Origin: Aurantiochytrium sp. KH105
Taxonomy: Eukaryota > Sar > Bigyra > Thraustochytrida > Thraustochytriidae
Direction: 5' to 3'
NCBI GenBank assembly: GCA_003116975.1
Contig: BGKB01000034.1
Location: forward strand, 372,001-436,000
Length of the DNA stretch: 64,000 bases
The notes below the pieces were generated by a model that did not search any database, was not told the origin of the DNA, and worked only from the letters and a program-made list of their open reading frames with translations. The translations under genes and the position numbers were made by a program. Of this stretch, positions 57,441 to 64,000 are shown one piece after another (positions within the stretch are counted from its first letter, which is position 1; every line of letters begins with the position of its first letter).

Positions 57441-59489
57441 ATGGCGACGAGCAACGGCGCGACGGAGGCAGAGCACCAGAGCCCGCCTTCGTCGCCGAGG
57501 TCAGCGCCGCTGGAGAGGATCGTGGGCGACGACCTGGGCGTGCTGGAAATGGCCGCACGCGCGCGCGACGACCAAATGAGCGACGACTTTGGCGTGCTCA
57601 AGCTCATCGACGAGTCACAGGATATTAACAACGTCGCAACCGGCTCGCCCGAAGAAGTTCGCACGGCGCTCTCGACCCCCCTCATGTCGGGTGGCGCTGC
57701 AGAAGGCGAGGCCAAGGGCGGCGACGACGAACGGCACTCCACATCGGTGGTGCACAGCGGCTTTGCCGACCTTGACCCCGTGGGATCCTCGCGGAGCGTC
57801 AGCGGCTCCCCCGTATCCTCGGTCAACTGGGACGCGCCTCTCACCGGCGGCAGCGTCAACTCGATGCTCCACGAAGTCACTTCGCCGCTTGGTTTTAGCA
57901 ACCCGTTTTCACCCGAAGAAATTCCCAAAGGCCCACGCGGAGGCGCCGAGGCGCGCAAATCTCGCCGCTGGACCGTCAACGTCCCGTCCCTGTCCCATTT
58001 TGGAGAGGGGGGCGTCGGCACCGAAGGGGGCCAGGAGAACATTTTCAGCAACATTCATCTCCCACCCGTAGGAGAAACCGGGGCCTCCCTTGGAGACCAG
58101 GACGCTAACGCCCGGCTGCCGCAGGCAGGCGCGGGTTCGGGCTTGACGGGATACAACCCTTCCGTGCTCGCCTTTCTCGATCCAGAGACGCAGCTGGAGC
58201 TCAACGACCTCGTTCTCGAGGAGGCGCGTCTTCGTAACCAGCTGCATGCGATCTTAGAACGCAAGCGCGATCTTCTCGAGGCTGCTGGTGTGCAGGCCAA
58301 CGGCGCGGACGTCTTGGGTCCTCCGCCGCCGCCGCCGCCGGATCTCAGCCCTCCTTCGAGCCCGAGCCCCGGCCCGCTCGCGGGCAACCACGCGCCGCGG
58401 CAAGTCCCTCCTCGCGCTCAACAGCAGCAGCAGCAGCAGCAGCAGCAAACAATGCGCCGCTTCTCGGCCTACGACGCAAGTCCTGCGGGCTGGGCACCGC
58501 CGCCGGGCCATTTCGCACAGGGCGCAGGCTCGCCCGCTTCGCTTCGCAAATCCAACAGCGACGAGTCCTCGACGGTTGCGAGCAATGCGGGGGGCGAGGA
58601 TAATTTCCCCGTGCCTACCTTGCAGTCTGCCCCCGTGAACGGGTCCTCTTGGGATGGCGGCCGTTCGCGACGGCACACCGTGGGAGGCAACCCTCCTGCG
58701 GGCGCGCCGGGCATGCCGTACTCTGGTTTCTACGCTGGTGGCTTCGACCCTGCAAGCTTGCCCGGGGGCGCGAACGGCAACTACAACAGCAATTTCTACC
58801 CTTCGCCACACGCCATGGCTCTTTTGCAACATCAGCAGCAGCAGCAACAACAACAACAACAGGCCTCGGACTCGTTCTTTTACCAGCAGCAGGCGTCAAG
58901 CCCCAGTCCGGGCCACCGCTCGCACCAGACCTCGGCACGCATGGGTTCTCCTCTGCAGGCTGCCTCGCCGAGCCAGGGCATGGACGCCAAGAACCAGCAG
59001 CTTCGCTCCTCGTCGAGCGCGTCGAACAGCTCCATTTCTCGGCCCAACGCCCCGTCCTCGCCTCCTCCATCGCTACAAGGCCAGCAACAGCAGGGTCAGC
59101 AACAGCAGCGCCAGCCCGGGGCGCATTCGCACCCGCACCCGCATGGCGGGCAGCCTGGAAATGGCCTTCCGTCCGCTTCGAAGCAGGCCACGGGTCCTCC
59201 CGGTGCCAACATTTTCGTGTTCAACTTCCCACGCAGCTTCGAGGACAAGGATCTCGAAGCTGCCTTTGCACCCTTTGGGAACATTCTGTCTGCAACAGTG
59301 TTTATCGACAAGGTCACGGGCAAGTCCAAGTGTTTCGGCTTTGTCTCGTACGATGTGGTGGAAAGCGCCCAGCAGGCTATCGCCACGATGAACGGCGCCG
59401 CTCTCGGCGGCAAGGTCGTCAAGGTCCAAATCAAGCGCGAGCGCAGCGCTCGCAATGACAATCCGCAAGACCACTCCATGGGCTCCTAA
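57441..59489 (+). CDS. Single-RRM, polyQ RNA-binding protein of CELF/Whi3 type
   Basis: 682 residues from ATG 57441 (context GCGCATGGCG); the four upstream codons start with GTG and are ignored. The N-terminal 580 residues are disordered, with Pro runs, poly-Gln tracts (CAG/CAA repeats near 58420-58448 and 58832-58862) and three basophilic phosphorylation-like sites (SRRWTV, MRRFSA, SRRHTV). The single RRM lies at about residues 588-662: RNP2 IFVFNF, RNP1 KCFGFVSY, plus NGAALGGKVVKVQIKR. Its sequence is closest to the third RRM of CELF/Bruno proteins, and the layout (C-terminal RRM after polyQ) is that of fungal Whi3. By family it would bind mRNA in cytoplasmic granules and may condense through polyQ; this is inferred. 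Confidence 0.9.
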   Translation: MATSNGATEAEHQSPPSSPRSAPLERIVGDDLGVLEMAARARDDQMSDDFGVLKLIDESQDINNVATGSPEEVRTALSTPLMSGGAAEGEAKGGDDERHSTSVVHSGFADLDPVGSSRSVSGSPVSSVNWDAPLTGGSVNSMLHEVTSPLGFSNPFSPEEIPKGPRGGAEARKSRRWTVNVPSLSHFGEGGVGTEGGQENIFSNIHLPPVGETGASLGDQDANARLPQAGAGSGLTGYNPSVLAFLDPETQLELNDLVLEEARLRNQLHAILERKRDLLEAAGVQANGADVLGPPPPPPPDLSPPSSPSPGPLAGNHAPRQVPPRAQQQQQQQQQQTMRRFSAYDASPAGWAPPPGHFAQGAGSPASLRKSNSDESSTVASNAGGEDNFPVPTLQSAPVNGSSWDGGRSRRHTVGGNPPAGAPGMPYSGFYAGGFDPASLPGGANGNYNSNFYPSPHAMALLQHQQQQQQQQQQASDSFFYQQQASSPSPGHRSHQTSARMGSPLQAASPSQGMDAKNQQLRSSSSASNSSISRPNAPSSPPPSLQGQQQQGQQQQRQPGAHSHPHPHGGQPGNGLPSASKQATGPPGANIFVFNFPRSFEDKDLEAAFAPFGNILSATVFIDKVTGKSKCFGFVSYDVVESAQQAIATMNGAALGGKVVKVQIKRERSARNDNPQDHSMGS

Positions 59490-60254
59490 TGATACCAGGT
59501 GCGCAAGCGGCAAAGGCCGGACCAGGCGAGGCAAGGATCAAGGGAGAAAAAGTCTTGGAGGGACGGCATACCGCGAGAGGCGGCGTGTGTCCCTTTGCTT
59601 TCCCCCTCTCACTTTGTCTGCAATTCTCCCTCTCTCTCTTTTTCTCTTTTTCCTCACGACTATTTGACTGAACATGGAGTCATCCTGGAGAGAGAGAGTA
59701 AGAGAGAGAGCGTGAAAATCGTTTGTTTATTCAGCCATCCGTCTATTCATCTCATTTTCTTCCCGCACCGTCTGCCCTTTGCGGGCGGTGGTGCAAGGCA
59801 ACGTGTCTTTATGTGTATGCCATGCACGTCCGGAGCTGATAATGAGGCCAGAGGGCGCGATGGGGCCGAGATTCGTCCTTTCTCCTCGCCCCTTGCCTTT
59901 TCTGTACCTGCATCTCGTTATCCTCTGCTCCCGTTCAAGTTTTCGACAAACCCCACCCCCCTACTTACCTACCTTATGATCAACCTTGTGTCTGCTTCCG
60001 ATCGAACTATCAATCAATCTATTCCCTTCGCTGACCGTAACCTTTTTCCAAATATTTCATCCTTTTGTGCTGCTTACTAGTCCTTGCGAACGAGAGATAC
60101 GCATAGAAAGAGAGAGAGAGAAATGGTCCAAACTCGATTAGCAGTCATTCAGGCAGGCAGGCAGGCTAATCAAATGGCTGAGTGCCCTCGTTGTCTTGTG
60201 CTGCTGTGAAAAAATCAGCACAAACGAGCAAAGCTGCGCTTCCATCGAGACTTC
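59490..60254. other. Convergent 3' flank
   Basis: Spacer between the RRM (+) and thioredoxin reductase (-) genes. Pyrimidine-rich tracts (59625-59655), GAGAGA runs (59690-59712, 60107-60121) and a CAGG run near 60152-60163. No gene. Confidence 0.55.
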
Positions 60255-62318
60255 TTATGCAGACTCTTCGCAAGCCTCGGTCGGATCAACGCCAAGCTTT
60301 GCTTCCCTCTCACGTTGAGTTTCCTCCATGATCTCACGAAGCATCTCCTCCTCGAGCGCTTGGCGCTCGTCCTTGATACCATGCTCCAGGAGCCATCGTT
60401 CCGCATCGAGAGCTGCCATGGCTCCCGTGCCGGCTGATGTGATGGCCTGACGGTAGACTGCGTCAGCAACATCACCAGCCGCGAAGACACCTTGCACCGA
60501 GGTGCGCGTCGAAGGCCCCGGCACCTCAAGATATCCCTGGTCATTCATCGTGAGCTGACCGCGGAATGGCCATGTGTTGGGCGTGTGGCCAATCGCGACA
60601 AAGGCGCCGCTCACAGAAAGCGTCATCTCCTCGCCAGAGTCGGTCTTGCGCAGCTTGACCGCCGTGAGGAGCTCAATGTCCTCCGTCGTGTCAGCGCCCT
60701 GCGCGTTCATGTGCGGGTCCTTGTCGGCCTCCTCCGGTGTCTCCGTGTGGCCGATAAAGTCTACGATTGTAGTGTTCCAGAGAACCTCAATCTTGGGATG
60801 CTCCATGACGCGTTGCGCGAGAATGAGCGACGCCTTGCTAAAGGTGTCTCGTCGGTGCACGATCGTCACCTTGGAGCACATGGTCGCCAAGTGCAGTGCC
60901 TCCTCCATGGCAGTGTCGCCACCACCGACCACCACAACCTCTTGATCACGATACAAGTAGCCATCGCACGTAGCACACGCCGACACGCCGCCACCCTTGA
61001 ACTTTTCCTCTGACTCGAGGCCGAGCCACTTGGACGCGGCGCCTGTTGCTACCACAACAGTGTGCGTCGAAATGCTGGACGAGTTCAAGCGCAGTACGTG
61101 GGGCTGGCCCGTCGTGGCGCTGAGCTCCACGCCGGAGACCATTTCGTCGCTAAAGACCGCACCGTAGCGCGCTGCCTGCTTTTGCATCTCGTACACTACG
61201 GCCGGTCCAGTAATGTCGATCGCGAGGCCTGGATAGTTTTCCACGAGCACACCCTTGCCGCAGAGCTGGCCATCATTCGGCGGACCGACCACGACAGGCC
61301 GCAGACCGGCTCGCGCAGCGTATACGGCAGCACTAAGACCCGCGGGGCCGGCACCGATGATGACCACGCGTTCCGCAAGACCATCCGGGTCCGGCGTGTA
61401 CATGTTGAATGTTGGCGTATCTTCGCCGTCATCTTCTTCGTCCTCGTCCTCGCTGCCATTCTCTTCCATTTGCGCCTCGAGTTCGGCCTTGCGCTTCTCG
61501 AGCTCGGCCTCAAGGGCATCCATGCTGGCAAGATGGAGGTTCGGCTTGAGCGGCTCGTCTTTGGCTCGTCGTGACGAAGTCGACGATGCCGGCGGGGGCG
61601 TCGTTTGCTGTTGCTGCTGCTGCTTTGCGCCCTGTTTCGGGTCCTCGGCGCTTTGCGGCGCGTCCGGGTCGTAGCGCAGCGTAGTCTCCGGGGCGACGCC
61701 GTACTTTTTCTTGAGCGCCTTGGCCAAGTTGCGGTGGCCCTTGCCGCCCTCTTCGCCGCCGGCCTTCTTCATGACCTTGTCGAGATTCTCGTCGGTTGCT
61801 TTGTCGGGAGCGTGTTCCTTGTAAAAGCTTTCTAGTGCCTCGCGCGTGATTTTCACGTTGTTTGCCTTGAAGTCGCTTGCGAGTCGGCTGGCCCACGCTT
61901 GCAGCTGCTGCAGGTCGCCTCCGGAAAACTGGTGCTGCTTCTTGCCGTTTTGGTAGAACTGAAACGTTGGCATGCTCCGAATCCGCTGCTGCGAGCTCGT
62001 CTCACGGTTCCCGTTCACGTCAACTTTGGCAAAGACAACCTTGTCGCGGTACTGCTTGGCCAGGTTCTTGTAATGCGGCGCGATTTGCCTGCACGGCCCG
62101 CACCCATCGCTGTAGTAGTCGATGATGACGCCCAGTCCCGTCACATCGCGATGGTAGTTGAGCAGCCGCGTGAATTCCTTTTGCGTCCGCAAGTTGCGCA
62201 CCAGCGGTCGAGCTCCTGTCGCGCCGAGGACCGCGGTCGTCAGCGTCAGGACAGCCACGAAAGCCCTCGCGAGGGCGCCTTTCGACGCGTACGAGGCGGA
62301 GGTGGTGGTCGTCGCCAT
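60255..62318 (-). CDS. Secretory thioredoxin-thioredoxin reductase fusion (Trx-NTR order)
   Basis: 687 residues from ATG 62318; the in-frame ATG at 62834 adds Arg/Ala-rich leader translation. Residues 13-36 form a hydrophobic signal-like segment (ALARAFVAVLTLTTAVLG). The thioredoxin domain (about 45-155) has active site CGPC at 73-76 and cis-proline SMPTF at 116-119. A linker with poly-Gln, a charged helix and an acidic run reaches about 310. A low-molecular-weight NADPH-thioredoxin reductase follows: FAD motif IGAGPAG at 321-327, NADPH motif VVGGGDTA at about 463-470, redox site CATC at 448-451 and FAD motif GVFAAGDVAD near 617-626. Both redox centres look intact, so one chain could pass electrons from NADPH to the CGPC site. 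No KDEL-type signal (C-terminus EESA). Confidence 0.92.
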   Translation of the reverse strand: MATTTTSASYASKGALARAFVAVLTLTTAVLGATGARPLVRNLRTQKEFTRLLNYHRDVTGLGVIIDYYSDGCGPCRQIAPHYKNLAKQYRDKVVFAKVDVNGNRETSSQQRIRSMPTFQFYQNGKKQHQFSGGDLQQLQAWASRLASDFKANNVKITREALESFYKEHAPDKATDENLDKVMKKAGGEEGGKGHRNLAKALKKKYGVAPETTLRYDPDAPQSAEDPKQGAKQQQQQQTTPPPASSTSSRRAKDEPLKPNLHLASMDALEAELEKRKAELEAQMEENGSEDEDEEDDGEDTPTFNMYTPDPDGLAERVVIIGAGPAGLSAAVYAARAGLRPVVVGPPNDGQLCGKGVLVENYPGLAIDITGPAVVYEMQKQAARYGAVFSDEMVSGVELSATTGQPHVLRLNSSSISTHTVVVATGAASKWLGLESEEKFKGGGVSACATCDGYLYRDQEVVVVGGGDTAMEEALHLATMCSKVTIVHRRDTFSKASLILAQRVMEHPKIEVLWNTTIVDFIGHTETPEEADKDPHMNAQGADTTEDIELLTAVKLRKTDSGEEMTLSVSGAFVAIGHTPNTWPFRGQLTMNDQGYLEVPGPSTRTSVQGVFAAGDVADAVYRQAITSAGTGAMAALDAERWLLEHGIKDERQALEEEMLREIMEETQREREAKLGVDPTEACEESA

Positions 62319-64000
62319 GGTTTGTCTCGTCACGCGACTCTCCCCCGCTCTCCCTCGATCACGAAAGGGGTCTCGCTCCCTTCGGAAACGGAGGTCTTCT
62401 CGCGCGACGCGCGCCGCACGCACCCCGCCCCGCTCGCCCAGCGCGTCAGCCGTCTCCGGCGCGGAGACCTCGCCCGACCTCCCGAGCCGCTCGCGCGCCA
62501 AGCGGTTCTGCGCCACGCTGTTCGTTCGACTCGACGTTGGCGCCGCCCCGAAGAGACCTATCGCGCTTAGGTCCCTTTCTCCCTTCCGAGCCCCTGCGCA
62601 ACGCACTTTCGGGCGAGCGCTCTCCCGGCCATCGCGGACGCAGGCCCGAGCGCAGAGCGAGCGGCGCAGACCGGCGCAGACGTCTCTGTGCGCGCGCGCG
62701 GCGGCCGGCAGACGAGCGACCTTGTCCTCGTCGAGGTCCGCCGCCGAGTTTTTTGCGGAGGCGAAACGAGCCAGCAAGATCCGGCGAGCCATCTCTGGCA
62801 TCTCGTCGCATCTCATCTCGTCACACCTCATCATATCTCATCTCATCTCATCTCATCTCTGCGGCTCTTCGAGCTGGCTGGCCTCGGGAGAACGAACACG
62901 CCGCTCGCCCGCTCGATCGTCCGCGCGTCCGTGACGACAGACGCGGAGACCGAGGCCCTCTGGCACGCGCGCGGGCGAGGGATGCGAGCCCGATAAAGGT
63001 CGCGCGCCGCGCTCGGTCGGGTCTGGCTGGCTGGCCAGGCGGCGATGCCGCGGCAGCTCGAGCCTGGCGCCGCCTCGCAGCTGCAGCTGCAGCTCGCTCG
63101 CTCGCTCGCTCGCGCCGTGCGCCCGTGCCGCGCGGCAGCGGGCGCGAGCGTCGGGGAGCACGGGCCTCCATCTTGGATCAGAATCTTTCGCCCTGCATCG
63201 TGCGTCGAAAAGCCTCCGGACACCATGCGTCTGTCCGTCTGAGCGTCTGGTCTGTGCATGTCTGACATGGCATGTCGAGCGTGTCGGCTGCCGAAGCTAC
63301 CAGGTTGTTCGTACACGAGCCCGTGGCGAGCGCCCGAGGTCGCGCCAAGGTCGGCTCGCGTGCTCGCTCGGCGGCTGGCTCGCTTGGTCGGCGCCTCGCC
63401 TCGCCGCGGTCCCTCCCGAGGAGCACGTTTCTTCTCTTACTCATGTTACTCTTCCATTTCACTTCGCACACAGCGCATCTTTCCCCCATTTCCCTTCGTC
63501 GAGCCTCCGCCAGCTCGTCCCCGCCTTCCCGGACGCGCGGGACAGGAGCAACACTTGAGGGGCCGCGCCGCGCCAAAAGCGCGATCACGGAGCCGGATGC
63601 GGTGTCCGCAGCAGCGCAGGAGCGCGGGCGGGCGGTGGTCGCTTGCTCGCGAGGGCGGGCCTCTTGCCCCGGCCACTTGCGGGCCCGGCTCGGCCAGTGT
63701 GCGCCTCTGAGACCTCTTCTCTTCGTCTCGGGATGGCCGGCGTGGCGATGCTGGGCGGGCGGGCGACAGTGCAAGCAAACCCGAAAACTGCGGCGGGGAC
63801 CCACATACGATACATACCTCCACGTCGGCCGGGCGAGCGAGCGAGCGAGCGAGCGAGCGAGCGAAGCAAAGTCGGAACGCGGGGAGGAGGAGAGGGCGGC
63901 GACACCGGGAGAGAGCTCGTAGGCAGGCAGGTGGACGGACGGCAAGACCCTCAGGAACTTGACGACGACAACGACGACGACGACGGCCAGCTTGCGAGGA
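62319..64000. other. Right-edge GC-rich region, no accepted gene
   Basis: Leader of the thioredoxin reductase gene with (TCTCA)n near 62820-62860, GCTC/GAGC repeats (63093-63115, 63832-63865) and a GAC/ACG run at the right edge. Open frames exist on both strands but are Arg/Ala/Ser-rich and mutually overlapping. A gene starting just beyond 64000 cannot be excluded. Confidence 0.5.

Noticed and set aside
62158-63265. Plus-strand frames opposite the thioredoxin reductase leader
   Set aside because: Arg/Ser/Ala-rich and antisense to the signal peptide and leader of a confident gene.

Overview
The window reads as nuclear DNA of a GC-rich, gene-sparse but almost intron-free eukaryote. I infer a stramenopile, most likely a labyrinthulomycete (thraustochytrid). 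The grounds are long uninterrupted reading frames for clearly eukaryotic families (bZIP, R2R3-MYB, RhoGEF, CELF/Whi3-like RRM, mitochondrial carrier), very GC-rich 5' leaders full of simple repeats, and bZIP proteins with a long shared C-terminal domain that recalls oomycete transcription-factor families. No ribosomal RNA, intact tRNA or organelle sequence was seen, so the taxonomic placement is inference.

Left half (1-38 kb): seven related bZIP genes all lie on the minus strand (1-1063 partial, 7711-9273, 11139-12908, 13934-15679, 15966-17846, 33617-35080, 36047-37759). They share a basic region, a leucine zipper, a following LLRxEIRxH helix and a roughly 350-residue C-terminal domain. They form one tandem family array. 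Foreign DNA splits the array in two places. A Tc1/mariner-pogo-like DNA transposon (about 3.26-7.19 kb) lies between the first and second genes. A 15-kb block (18-33.5 kb) lies between the fifth and sixth. That block holds a TIR-NACHT-WD40 receptor gene with near-identical 120-bp repeats and an assembly gap (21.9-26.0 kb), a 2.1-kb element with long terminal inverted repeats carrying a broken kinase-like gene (27.1-29.3 kb), and a piggyBac-like transposase with a PD-(D/E)XK nuclease-like domain inserted in its catalytic core (29.8-33.5 kb).

Right half (38-64 kb) holds ordinary single-copy host genes: a PH-PDZ-DH-PH RhoGEF (-), an R2R3-MYB factor (-) with one probable short intron, a poorly recognised beta-propeller-like protein (+), a mitochondrial carrier (-), a polyQ single-RRM protein of CELF/Whi3 type (+), and a secretory-pathway thioredoxin-thioredoxin reductase fusion in inverted domain order (-). 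The spaces between them are 0.5-5.3 kb and rich in simple repeats.

Two unexplained short-motif systems stand out. A paired CACTTGCG motif at about 20-23 bp spacing occurs in several promoters and in the inverted repeats of the 27-kb mobile element. GAAAGAC sites, three times arranged as an exact 9-bp-period doublet, cluster in the gene-free 46.3-49.7 kb region.
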